Made by a program: the position numbers and the translations under genes. From CAVRZR01 sp964354215 (GTDB lineage Bacteria; Actinomycetota; Coriobacteriia; Anaerosomatales; CAVRZR01), in NCBI GenBank assembly GCA_964354215.1, contig CAYGYT010000020.1, positions 1-35,129 on the forward strand: DNA of 35,129 bases, written 5' to 3'. This document shows positions 23,405 to 31,098 of this stretch, piece after piece. The notes under the pieces are model-generated. The model worked only from the letters and a program-made list of their open reading frames with translations. It did not search any database and was not told the DNA's origin. Position 1 is the stretch's first letter. Each line of letters opens with the position of its first letter.

Positions 23405-23517
23405 CCGTCTCGGAGCTGCCGTCGGCCAGCCGTCTGTCGCCTGCTCGCTCCGCTACACCTACCGTCAGTCTGGCGGGCATGGGTGCCCGTGCACGACCGG
23501 ACAGGGAGGTGAAGGGG

Positions 23518-24012
23518 ATGAAGGTTTGCGTCAAGGGGGCTGCCGAGGAAGTGAAACTCGGCGACATCCAGGAGGTCTGTCATGACATCGACAGGATCCT
23601 TCTGCCCACCGACGGCTCGGCGCCGGCAACTGCAGCCACCGAGTATGCGGTGATTCTGGCCAAGACGTTCAACGCGAAGATCAAGGCGATCTTCGTCGAC
23701 ACCGGCCAAGAGGCGCTGGAGTACCCGGAAGAGACCATGAGCGAGGACGTCTACGAAGGCGTTCATCCGTCCGTCAAGGGCCTCGTGCTTGCGAAGACGA
23801 TGTGCGAGCGCAACGGGGTCGAGTGCGAGATCGAACTCGTACAGGGCGGTATCGCGAAGCGCATCGTTCATGTCGCCGAGGACTGGAACGCGGACTTGAT
23901 CGTCATGGGCGACACGGGCTTCACGGGCCTCAAGCGCATAGCGCTGGGCAGCGTGGCTGAGACCGTCGTGAAGGGTTCTGAGCTCCCCGTCCTAGTGGTG
24001 AAGGCTCACTAG
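23518..24012 (+). CDS. Universal stress protein A family, ATP-binding type
   Basis: The 164-residue protein has a UspA fold preceded by an extension of about 24 residues with two Cys (MKVCVKGAAEEVKLGDIQEV). The fold starts DRILLPTDGSAPATAATEYA. The ATP-binding motif G-2x-G-9x-G-S is present in MGDTGFTGLKRIALGSVAE, and LPVLVVK closes the last strand. I chose ATG 23518, with GGGAGGTG at 23505-23512 before it. Usp genes often sit next to membrane transporters; here the DUF485 and symporter genes follow, which suggests that it tunes or reports on that uptake system. Confidence 0.9.
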   Translation: MKVCVKGAAEEVKLGDIQEVCHDIDRILLPTDGSAPATAATEYAVILAKTFNAKIKAIFVDTGQEALEYPEETMSEDVYEGVHPSVKGLVLAKTMCERNGVECEIELVQGGIAKRIVHVAEDWNADLIVMGDTGFTGLKRIALGSVAETVVKGSELPVLVVKAH

Positions 24013-24050
24013 ACCGACCACCACTATCCGACCGCGGGACCATCAGCGAT

Positions 24051-24070
24051 GCCAGGCCCAGTTGCCTGGC
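24051..24070 (+). promoter_or_regulatory. 7-bp hairpin between usp and the symporter genes
   Basis: GCCAGGC (24051-24057) pairs with GCCTGGC (24064-24070) around a 6-base loop, 15 bases before the AAGGAGGTG ribosome site of the DUF485 gene. It could weaken read-through or protect an mRNA end. It is too small and lacks a U-tract for a confident terminator call. Confidence 0.35.
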
Positions 24071-24099
24071 GACACACAAGTTCCAAGGAGGTGTACAGC

Positions 24100-24459
24100 A
24101 TGGCAGACGAAAGCGGAACCGCCGGTATCGACGCCAAGGCGACGACGACCGACACGCACCACACGCACGGGGAGCATATCGACACCATCGAGAAAGTCGA
24201 TGCCATCTTCAAGCGTCAGCGCCGACTGAGCTTCTCCTACGGCGCCGTCTTCTTCATCGTGACGCTCTTCATTCCGGCCGCATCCGTGTGGTGGGCGTGG
24301 TGGTACGACACGGAGATCTGGGGCGGCTTCACGATGAACTACATGTTCGTAGCGATCCTGTACTTCGTGTTCCTTTGGGTGATGGCATGGACCTATGCGA
24401 AGCAGGCGGACAAGCTCGATCACGAGCTCGGCGTCGAGGACACCGGAAAGGAGGGGTAG
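24100..24459 (+). CDS. DUF485 membrane protein, symporter small subunit
   Basis: The 119-residue protein has a His-rich soluble N terminus (about 1-45) and two membrane helices (about 47-70 and 82-100), the DUF485 layout of YjcH, which accompanies the acetate permease ActP. AAGGAGGTG at 24085-24093 fixes the start at ATG 24100; an upstream in-frame ATG at 24049 has no such site. The symporter begins 3 bases after the stop. The likely role is as an accessory subunit of that symporter, though its molecular function is not established. Confidence 0.88.
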   Translation: MADESGTAGIDAKATTTDTHHTHGEHIDTIEKVDAIFKRQRRLSFSYGAVFFIVTLFIPAASVWWAWWYDTEIWGGFTMNYMFVAILYFVFLWVMAWTYAKQADKLDHELGVEDTGKEG

Positions 24460-24462
24460 ACC

Positions 24463-26334
24463 GTGCAAGCTGGAGTCAACGTAACCGCGACAATCTTGGT
24501 CGTCATACTCATAGCGTTCACGATCGGGCTGTCGATCTTCTCACGGCGCTTCACGCGAACAACGGCCGACTTCTACCTCGCCGGTCGCAAGGTCGGCTCG
24601 TTCTCGAACGCGTCGGCCATCTCGGGCGACTACCTCTCTGCCGCCTCGTTCCTTGGTGTCGCGGGTGCCGTATACGCTTCGGGCCTCGACGGAGTGTGGT
24701 TCGCCGCCGGGTTCGCGGGCGGCTTCATGGTCGTCGTGTTGTTCCTAGCGTCCGCGCTCCGCCGTTTCGGTGAGTACACCGTCGCCGACTTCGCTTTCGG
24801 GCGTTTCGGAACCACTCGGATGCGCCTGCTTACGGTGCTCGCGGTGCTCACCGTTTCGCTGTTCTACCTGGCTCCGCAGATGTATGGTTCCGGAACCACG
24901 TGGCAGGTGCTCGTGGGCGCTGGCCTCTTCGGCATGGACGCGTACACGACCGGCGTCGTCGTAGTCTCGGGCATCATGGCCTTTTATGTGGCCGTTGGCG
25001 GCATGAAGGGAACCACGCTCAACCAGATCTTCCAGTTCTGGTGGCTGTGGACCGCCATGTTCCTCGTGGCGCTCGTCGCGATGTTCTGGGGCGTGCAGTC
25101 CCAGCCCGCACACTACCCGACCGTGGTAGGGGACAACAGCGCTGAAGCCCTCGTCGTGACGAAGGCGTTCACGATCACTGAAGCCACGACGCCGGATCCC
25201 AAAACCGGCAAAACTCCCATGGAGGCCGCGGCGAAGACCACGTCGCCCGAGTCGCTCGCCAAGGCACAAGCGACCATCGATGCAGGTGACGAGACCGTCA
25301 AGGTCGCGCTCGTGTTGCCCACTGTGAACAAACTCCACACCGAGCGTCCGATGGTCTTCAACGAGCCCGGGCATCGCTACAACGCGTTCGACCAGTTCTC
25401 CATGGTGCTCGCGCTGGTGCTCGGAACGGCGGGCCTGCCGCACATCTTGAACCGCTACTACACGAACCCATCAGGGTCTGCGGCGCGCCGCTCTACCTTC
25501 TGGGTGCTCATCTTCATCGGCACGTTCTACATCATGGCACCGTACGTTGGTGCGGCCGGTAGATGGCTCATTCCGAAAGCAGTCGAGCTGGGGACGTTCC
25601 CAGCGAACATCCCCATCGTTGACGGGCTGCTCGTCAAGTCGGACCAGGTCGTGCCCGCCACGGCGCAGATCCTCGGCGGCGACGTGCTCATGGGCATTGC
25701 GGCCGCAGGAGCGTTCGCAGCGATGTTCTCGACCATCGGTGGTTTGCTCATCGCAGCGGCATCGGCTGTCGGACACGACGTCTACGAGAAGTACATCAAC
25801 CCGCAGGCATCCGAGGCACAGCGCGTCATGGTGGGCAAGATCGCAGTGCTCGCGGTAGCCGGTGTCTCACTCCTCATCGGCCTGGCCATCCCGCGCTTCG
25901 GTCTCGATAAGGCATACCCGGCACTCATCGCCATGATGGTGACCTGGGCGTTCTCGGTCGGTGCCTCAGCGTTCGTACCGATGCTGCTCACTGGCATCTG
26001 GTGGAAGAAGACGACGGAGCGCGGCGCGCTGATCGGCATGTTCGTGGGCTTGTTCGGTGCCATCATCATCATCTTCATGAACATCCTCCAGCAGACGAAG
26101 GTCATCGGAACCGAGGGATTCGTCGGATTCCTCGGTTCGCTGACCTACCCGGTACTCTTCACGTTCCCTCTAGGTCTGCTGACCATCCTGATCGTGAGCA
26201 AGCTCGACGGGAAGCTCCCCAAGAACGTGGATCAGATCTGGCTCCGCATCCACGGGACCGCGTCCGAGCGTCACGAGAGGGAACTTGGCCTCGACAAGGT
26301 CGGCGGGCTGCTCTCGAGCAAGCCGAAGGGCTAG
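24463..26334 (+). CDS. Sodium:solute symporter, ActP/MctC-like (monocarboxylate uptake likely)
   Basis: The 623-residue protein is a sodium:solute symporter (SSS family) with about 13 membrane helices. DFYLAGRKVGSFSNASAISGDYLSAASFLG near residues 35-65 and the later SAVGHDVYEKY stretch resemble cation/acetate symporters. The DUF485 partner upstream agrees. Acetate, pyruvate or propionate are the likely substrates. Residues about 210-306 form a long hydrophilic loop rich in Thr, Lys and Ala, roughly 80 residues longer than I expect for ActP. AAAGGAGGGG lies before the GTG start. A strong hairpin follows at 26380-26410. A different organic-acid specificity remains possible. Confidence 0.9.
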   Translation: MQAGVNVTATILVVILIAFTIGLSIFSRRFTRTTADFYLAGRKVGSFSNASAISGDYLSAASFLGVAGAVYASGLDGVWFAAGFAGGFMVVVLFLASALRRFGEYTVADFAFGRFGTTRMRLLTVLAVLTVSLFYLAPQMYGSGTTWQVLVGAGLFGMDAYTTGVVVVSGIMAFYVAVGGMKGTTLNQIFQFWWLWTAMFLVALVAMFWGVQSQPAHYPTVVGDNSAEALVVTKAFTITEATTPDPKTGKTPMEAAAKTTSPESLAKAQATIDAGDETVKVALVLPTVNKLHTERPMVFNEPGHRYNAFDQFSMVLALVLGTAGLPHILNRYYTNPSGSAARRSTFWVLIFIGTFYIMAPYVGAAGRWLIPKAVELGTFPANIPIVDGLLVKSDQVVPATAQILGGDVLMGIAAAGAFAAMFSTIGGLLIAAASAVGHDVYEKYINPQASEAQRVMVGKIAVLAVAGVSLLIGLAIPRFGLDKAYPALIAMMVTWAFSVGASAFVPMLLTGIWWKKTTERGALIGMFVGLFGAIIIIFMNILQQTKVIGTEGFVGFLGSLTYPVLFTFPLGLLTILIVSKLDGKLPKNVDQIWLRIHGTASERHERELGLDKVGGLLSSKPKG

Positions 26335-26379
26335 CACCGAAGCGCAGAGCGCACTTGTCCGACCTACCATCCGATTCGG

Positions 26380-26410
26380 CCCCGGTTCCCCAGGCGATGG
26401 GGAGCCGGGG
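26380..26410. terminator. Bidirectional terminator between convergent genes
   Basis: A 12-bp stem (26380-26391 with 26399-26410, one G-T wobble) closes a 7-base loop. It lies between the convergent symporter and glucose-6-phosphate isomerase genes and could stop transcription from both sides. No U-tract follows on either strand. Confidence 0.7.
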
Positions 26411-26419
26411 TCGTCGGCG

Positions 26420-28072
26420 CTAGTGGGACTCAGCCGCCTGGACGAGCGCGTCCGCGAGGAGAGCGACGGTCGCGGGCGTGCTGTCGGGCAGATCCACGCG
26501 CATGACGCGCCGGCCACGCTCGGCGAGCGTCACGAGATCGCCTTCCGCCTGAGCCCGGTGCAGTCGAGAGAGCGAGTACGCCTGTCCTGGCACCCGCAGA
26601 TCCTCCCGGTCGCGCGCGCTGATAACAACGAACACACCCTCGTCGGGGCCGCCTTTGTGCAGCTGCCCCGTGGAGTGGAGATAGCGGGGGCCGAGTTCGA
26701 GGCATACGGCCGAACGCCGAGTGGCCGCGACTTTGGGTACAGCAACACGCAGCGGCTCGAGTCGGCTGTCGTCGAAGGGCAGGTAGGCCAGAAGCGCAAG
26801 GTAGTCGCTCTCGCCGAGCGCGGCGAGCGCCTGCCCGAGCGCGTCGGCTAGGCTCGCCGGGGGCTGACCCTCGGCGGCAAGCCCGCCCCCATACGTGACC
26901 CAGATGCCGTCGAGGTCGGCGACCGCAGGGATCACGTCTGCACCCACGAGCACTTGCAGAGTCGCCGTCTTGGCGGTGCCCACGTCCGGTTCGTCGAAGG
27001 GATTGATGCCGAGCAGATAGCCCACCATCGCGGTCGCGTACTCCCAGCGTACGAACTCTGCGCCGATGTCGAACGGGTCCGCGATCTCAATATCGAACAC
27101 GGGGTGGCCCTCGGCGCGAACTGCCTCGGCCCAGTTCGCGAGATCGTCATCGTCGGTAGAGCGAAGCACCGCGACCGCTCTGTCTTGGCCGAAGCCGGTC
27201 GGTCGTGCCATGGCTGTCTCGGGAACGGGTACGACGCCCGTCCCGCCCTTGCCGGTCGACTCTGCGACGAGCTGTTCGATCCACAATGGGAACGACGCGT
27301 AGCGTTTTGAGGCGGCAAGCGTGAGCTTGTTTCGCCCGGCCCCCTGGGCGTCGACGATCCACGCTGCGAGTGCTGCAGCCGGGTTGTCCTCGCCCGGGGT
27401 TTGGCACAGAGCATCCATCTGGGTGGCGCGCCGAAGCAGCTCGGCGACGTCGACTCCGAGCAGGGCGGCAGGCATGAGGCCGAACGCCGTGAGCGCCGAG
27501 AAGCGGCCGCCGACGTTCGCCGGCGCCGGAAGCACGATGCGCATGACCTCCTTCTGCCGCAGCTTCTCGAGCGGCGTGCCCGGATCGGTTATGACCATGA
27601 AGTGGCGACCAGCGGCAGGATGCCCGAGCGCTTCGTCGGCCCAGGCACGGAAGATCGCGTACAGGGAGAGCGGCTCGATCGTCGTGCCGGACTTGCTCGA
27701 CACGAGGAACCACGTGCTCTGTGGGTCGAGTTGGCCGATGAGCGCGCTCACGGTGACGGGTGACGTCGTGTCGAGCACGTGCAGCCTCGGGTGATCCGGG
27801 GCCGCGCCGAATACCTCGGAGACGACGAGGGAGGCGAGCGAGGACCCGCCCATGCCGAGGAGCACCACGTCCTTCGCTCCCTCGTCAATGACCTGCTGCG
27901 TGATGCTCGCATACTGGGGGACGCGCTCGGCGGCCTTCGTGGCGAGGTCGATCCAGCCCATGCGATGCAGGATGGGCTGGCGCTCCTGTACCTCGTCGGT
28001 GAAGAGCCCCGCATCGCGCTTGGCAAGTCGGGCGACTACGTCGTCCTCGACCAGCTGCTGCATCGAATCCAC
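26420..28072 (-). CDS. pgi: Glucose-6-phosphate isomerase (stand-alone form of the transaldolase-fused type)
   Basis: Phosphoglucose isomerase interconverts glucose-6-phosphate and fructose-6-phosphate. The 550-residue protein has the SIS-type sugar-phosphate loop SSKSGTTIEPLSLY, the family signature NVGGRFSALTAFGLMP and NPFDEPDVGTAK. Its C-terminal GPRYLHSTGQLHKGGPDEGV resembles the isomerase half of bifunctional transaldolase/isomerase proteins rather than E. coli Pgi. The N terminus here begins directly at the isomerase part, and no transaldolase lies beside it. GTG 28072 has AAAGGA 6 bases upstream; ATG 28063 is an alternative. It is convergent with the symporter. Confidence 0.92.
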   Translation of the reverse strand: MDSMQQLVEDDVVARLAKRDAGLFTDEVQERQPILHRMGWIDLATKAAERVPQYASITQQVIDEGAKDVVLLGMGGSSLASLVVSEVFGAAPDHPRLHVLDTTSPVTVSALIGQLDPQSTWFLVSSKSGTTIEPLSLYAIFRAWADEALGHPAAGRHFMVITDPGTPLEKLRQKEVMRIVLPAPANVGGRFSALTAFGLMPAALLGVDVAELLRRATQMDALCQTPGEDNPAAALAAWIVDAQGAGRNKLTLAASKRYASFPLWIEQLVAESTGKGGTGVVPVPETAMARPTGFGQDRAVAVLRSTDDDDLANWAEAVRAEGHPVFDIEIADPFDIGAEFVRWEYATAMVGYLLGINPFDEPDVGTAKTATLQVLVGADVIPAVADLDGIWVTYGGGLAAEGQPPASLADALGQALAALGESDYLALLAYLPFDDSRLEPLRVAVPKVAATRRSAVCLELGPRYLHSTGQLHKGGPDEGVFVVISARDREDLRVPGQAYSLSRLHRAQAEGDLVTLAERGRRVMRVDLPDSTPATVALLADALVQAAESH

Positions 28073-28162
28073 GCGCGGTCCTTTCCTCGGTGCGCCAATC
28101 CCGGCGGTACTCGGCTGCTGTCCGGGCGGGCAACTTCGCGCTTCGCCGCGCGGCAGCAGGCG

Positions 28163-29155
28163 CTATCGAGTATATGCCTCACTCGGGTCCTCGGTTCCTG
28201 CCGCTTCGAGCGGAATCGATTCGAGCGTGGCCGGCGGTGCGAGCCTGGAGACCACGATTCCTCCGGCAACGACCATCCCGCCACCGACCACCGTCGCCCA
28301 CGTCAGCGGTTCGCCCAAGAACAGTGCGGCGTACACGACCGCACTGACGGGCTCGGTGTAGGTGAGGATCGCTGCCCGGTCGGTACGCACGCGCCTGAGC
28401 CCGCCGAGGAAGATGACACCCGAGACTGCGGTGTGGACGATGCCGAGGATTGCGAGTGCGACGTACGAGCGCGCGTTGGTCGGTCCCTGACCCCGTGCGT
28501 ACAGCGCGACTACGAACGGGAGCAGGATGATGCTTGCGACCGTGTACTCGACCACCATGAGCGCGCCGCCGGAGATACCGCGCAGGATCTTCTTCGAGCG
28601 AAGCAGCAGAGTCGCGTAGGTGAGTGCCGAGCAGAACGCCAGAGCGGCTCCGAGCAGGTTCGTGCCTCCGTGAAGTGCGATGCCCTGCGGCGCGAGTATG
28701 ACGACGATGCCACCGAGGGAGAGCCCGAGCGGGAACATGATGCGCGGGTCGAACCGCTCGCCGGTCACGAACGGTGAGAGCACCGCCACGAAGACGGGGC
28801 CAGTATAGGCGAGCAGCTCGGCCGTTGCGACCGTGGTGAGGTCGAGCGCGGTCAGAAAGAGGAACCAGTTGAGCGTGAGGATCGCGCCCTGCACCGCGAC
28901 CTGTGCGAGTTTGCGCCGAGGGAGCCGGGTGACCTCGTGCATCCGTCCGGTGGCGAGCATGAAGATGACGAGCGATACGCCGGCAAACGCTACCCGGTAG
29001 AAGACCTTGATGGCCGAAGCGCCGTCGGCGGCCCGCAGGACGAGCGGTATTGAGCCCCAGATCAGGCCCGCGACGGCCACGCGGGCCAGGCCACCCCGCT
29101 CCTCTCGGATCCGGTCGTCGTCGAGCGTAGGGTGGCTGGGCTCGGCTCCAATCAT
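28163..29155 (-). CDS. EamA/DMT-family membrane transporter
   Basis: The 330-residue protein has ten predicted membrane helices in two EamA repeats, typical of drug/metabolite exporters of the RhaT/YdcZ-like superfamily. The first repeat starts VAVAGLIWGSIPLVLRAADGASAIKVFYRVAFAG split over helices 1-2; the second ends YTEPVSAVVYAALFLGEPLTWATVVGG, the usual EamA C-terminal pattern. ATG 29155 is chosen because it leaves a short hydrophilic N terminus; the open frame continues upstream but into the divergent gene. The substrate cannot be inferred. The HTH/PBP regulator diverges from it across 133 bases and may control it. Confidence 0.85.
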   Translation of the reverse strand: MIGAEPSHPTLDDDRIREERGGLARVAVAGLIWGSIPLVLRAADGASAIKVFYRVAFAGVSLVIFMLATGRMHEVTRLPRRKLAQVAVQGAILTLNWFLFLTALDLTTVATAELLAYTGPVFVAVLSPFVTGERFDPRIMFPLGLSLGGIVVILAPQGIALHGGTNLLGAALAFCSALTYATLLLRSKKILRGISGGALMVVEYTVASIILLPFVVALYARGQGPTNARSYVALAILGIVHTAVSGVIFLGGLRRVRTDRAAILTYTEPVSAVVYAALFLGEPLTWATVVGGGMVVAGGIVVSRLAPPATLESIPLEAAGTEDPSEAYTR

Positions 29156-29233
29156 GTCGATCAGTCTATCCGAGCCCACGCGGTGAAGGTTCGCGCCAAA
29201 AGGCCTATATTCTGCTTTATCGAGCTCACAGAT

Positions 29234-29261
29234 AGCGGCCGCACGCCGATACGCGGCCGCT
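29234..29261. promoter_or_regulatory. 9-bp inverted repeat between divergent genes, candidate operator
   Basis: AGCGGCCGC (29234-29242) and GCGGCCGCT (29253-29261) are perfect inverted copies separated by 10 bases. Arm centres are 19 bp apart, close to two helical turns, as for a dimeric winged-helix protein. The site lies 28 bases before the regulator start and 79 bases before the transporter start. TATATT near 29205 could be a -10. An RNA hairpin is the other explanation. Confidence 0.5.
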
Positions 29262-29288
29262 CCCGGAGACGGAGACGAGACACTAGTC

Positions 29289-30284
29289 ATGGAAGCACCC
29301 TCGATCATCTCGCACGTCGAGCAGCTTCGGGTGGTGTCCGACCCACACCGCTGGGCGCTGCTCAAGCGGTTGATGGCGGGACCCGCCTCGCTGTCGGGTC
29401 TCGGCCGGGAATTCGACAAGCCAGCGTCGTGGGCGCGCTATCACGTGAAAGAGCTCGAACGAGTCGGGCTCGTGCGGCTTGCGGAGATCCGGCAGCACCT
29501 CCACTACGCCGAGCATCTCTACGCGGCTGCGGCGCCGGCCTACTCGGTGAGCTTGCTGATCACACCCGAACCGGATGCTTCGGAAGCGCTTATCCTGCTC
29601 GGGAGCGACGATCTTGCGGTCACGCTGCTCGCCGGAGAAGCGCGTCTCGAAGGCACTCCCGTGTGGGCGGGCGCGGTAGGGAGCCTCGACGGCATGATCG
29701 CCGTGCACCAGGGTCTGGCCGATATCGCCGGTTGCCACCTGTACGAACCCGATACCGGCGAGTACAACACGGTGCACGCTCGCTGCATGTTTCCCGGCAA
29801 GCCCGTCGTTATGGTCACGGTCGCCGAGCGCGAGCAGGGGCTGATCGTGGCTGCCGGCAACCCGCTCGACGTGAGGGGTCTCGAGGACCTTGCCCGACCC
29901 GATCTGCGCTTCCTCAACCGAAACCCCGGCTCCGGCACGCGTGTCTGGCTCGACTGGGCGCTTCGCGAGGCCGGAATCCCGACCGAAGCGATCAGCGGCT
30001 ACGCTGACTGGGTCTCCACGCACGGCGGAGCGGCCGAGGCGGTGCGCTCCGGGCAGGCGGACGCGAGCATGGGGATTCGAGCTGCGGCCGAGCAGCGGGG
30101 CATCACGTTCGTTCCGCTCGCGCACGAGCGCTACGACCTCATCATCCCCGAGGAGCGCATGAACGATCCTCGCGTGCAGCGCCTACTGGAGCGTCTGACG
30201 AAGCCGAGCTTCGAAGCCGAGGTCCGCCGGTTGGGCGGCTACAGCACCGACGAGACTGGCGCGGAGCGGCGCGTAGCGTACTAG
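29289..30284 (+). CDS. ArsR-type HTH fused to a molybdate-binding-like (PBP) domain: one-component regulator
   Basis: The 331-residue protein joins an N-terminal winged helix (about 5-80: VVSDPHRWALLKRLMAGPASLSGLGREF, then ARYHVKELERVGLVRL) to a periplasmic-binding-protein-like domain (about 95-315). The second part matches the PBP_like family (COG1910-type) in HLYEPDTGEYN, FLNRNPGSGTRVWLD, GYADWVSTHGGAAEAVRSGQADASMGI and ERYDLIIPEE. There is no signal peptide, so the binding domain should work in the cytoplasm as the ligand sensor. Relatives with other HTH domains are linked to molybdate or tungstate, but the ligand here is unknown. It diverges from the EamA transporter. Confidence 0.82.
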   Translation: MEAPSIISHVEQLRVVSDPHRWALLKRLMAGPASLSGLGREFDKPASWARYHVKELERVGLVRLAEIRQHLHYAEHLYAAAAPAYSVSLLITPEPDASEALILLGSDDLAVTLLAGEARLEGTPVWAGAVGSLDGMIAVHQGLADIAGCHLYEPDTGEYNTVHARCMFPGKPVVMVTVAEREQGLIVAAGNPLDVRGLEDLARPDLRFLNRNPGSGTRVWLDWALREAGIPTEAISGYADWVSTHGGAAEAVRSGQADASMGIRAAAEQRGITFVPLAHERYDLIIPEERMNDPRVQRLLERLTKPSFEAEVRRLGGYSTDETGAERRVAY

Positions 30285-30329
30285 CGACGGGCGGCTCGTC
30301 GAACGCCGCTGACCCCGCCTGGACCCCGA

Positions 30330-30361
30330 CCGCTCGCGGGAGGGCAGTGTCCCGTGAGCGG
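30330..30361. terminator. Hairpin between convergent genes
   Basis: A 12-bp stem (30330-30341 with 30350-30361, one wobble) closes an 8-base loop. It sits 46 bases after the regulator stop and 50 bases from the end of the convergent SRPBCC gene. There is no U-tract. Confidence 0.65.
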
Positions 30362-30410
30362 CCACGGGCTCATGTTGAGCGCCGGATCGGACGCCTGAAT
30401 GCGGACGCCG

Positions 30411-30845
30411 CTACGCGGCCTCGAGCAGTATCTTCAGGTTCTGGACGATTGCATCGCCCTCATGGTCGTTCAGCTTGACGATCGCGGCTTCGGCCAACCT
30501 GCCGAGCACAGGGATGGGGACCGTGTAGTCGACCCTGAGTGTGACCTTCGTAGCTTCACCCTCCGGTTCGAACATCCAGGTCTGGGTGCTTTCGATGCCG
30601 CCCTTGGTCTTTCTGACGATTCGCTCGTTCGCGACGTGCTCGACGTCCTCAGCTGTTCCTTCCAAGCGTATGCCGGCCATCTTGTACGTCCAGCTGCTGC
30701 CGTGACCGCCGTTCGGCAGCAAGTGCACGTCCTTGACCTCGATGAGACTGGGCCAGAACTCCGGTTGGTGCGTCGGATCGTCCAGGTACTCGTAGACCTT
30801 CTCCACGGGTGCATGGATAACAACACTCTTCGTATTACTTGCCAT
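30411..30845 (-). CDS. SRPBCC (START/polyketide cyclase-like) protein
   Basis: The 144-residue protein has the SRPBCC ligand-cavity fold, as in polyketide cyclase/dehydrase-like and CoxG-type proteins. Seen features are the N-terminal VVIHAPVEKVYEYLDDPTHQPEFWP, a central strand WTYKMAGIRLEGTAED, and the long C-terminal helix VKLNDHEGDAIVQNLKILLEA. Such proteins bind hydrophobic small molecules or lipids; no catalytic residue points to a reaction. The start at 30845 is fixed by a strong AAGGGGGGTGA (complement of 30851-30861). An inverted repeat lies at 30881-30895 in its upstream region. The function is unknown. Confidence 0.8.
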   Translation of the reverse strand: MASNTKSVVIHAPVEKVYEYLDDPTHQPEFWPSLIEVKDVHLLPNGGHGSSWTYKMAGIRLEGTAEDVEHVANERIVRKTKGGIESTQTWMFEPEGEATKVTLRVDYTVPIPVLGRLAEAAIVKLNDHEGDAIVQNLKILLEAA

Positions 30846-30880
30846 CGCTATCACCCCCCTTCCTCGATGATAGCTGCGCG

Positions 30881-30895
30881 TTCTGCTGTGCAGAA
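30881..30895. promoter_or_regulatory. 6-bp inverted repeat, candidate operator of the SRPBCC gene
   Basis: TTCTGC-TGT-GCAGAA is a perfect palindrome with a 3-base centre. On the minus strand its first arm (TTCTGC) is 17 bases before TATCAT, a possible -35/-10 pair for the SRPBCC gene, so a bound protein would block or aid that promoter. Confidence 0.35.
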
Positions 30896-30967
30896 TGTGC
30901 CGGTTGTCGTCGTCTGTTTGCGGGATTGGGTCAGCTCCATCACGGATCTGCATGTCACGGCCGCCCC

Positions 30968-31035
30968 GCAGACCCCCGTCCCTATTCCCACCTCGGACAA
31001 GGGCGAAACGCTGAGGCGGTTGCCGGTGGGTCTGC
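30968..31035 (+). repeat. Nested inverted repeats with alternative pairings upstream of the NRAMP-like gene
   Basis: GCAGACCC (30968-30975) is complementary to GGGTCTGC (31028-31035). CCCACC (30987-30992) is complementary to GGTGGG (31025-31030). The two pairings share bases 31028-31030, so they exclude each other. If transcribed, this could be a switching leader; a TACACT at 31040-31045 suggests that transcription might instead start downstream. No known metal riboswitch is recognised. Confidence 0.3.
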
Positions 31036-31039
31036 CGCT

Positions 31040-31045
31040 TACACT
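31040..31045 (+). promoter_or_regulatory. Candidate -10 box for the NRAMP-like gene
   Basis: TACACT lies 53 bases before ATG 31099 and is identical to the hexamers ahead of por and lysC. TTGCCG at 31020-31025 is a possible -35, but the 14-base spacing is short. Confidence 0.3.
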
Positions 31046-31098
31046 GAGCGGGTACACCACATGAAGACGCCGTCCTGCCGACCGACGGAGAGCCATTC

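Noticed and set aside
23305..23517. Upstream in-frame extension of the UspA gene
   Set aside because: It would overlap the phosphoesterase gene, adds low-complexity residues, and the strong ribosome site is at 23505-23512.
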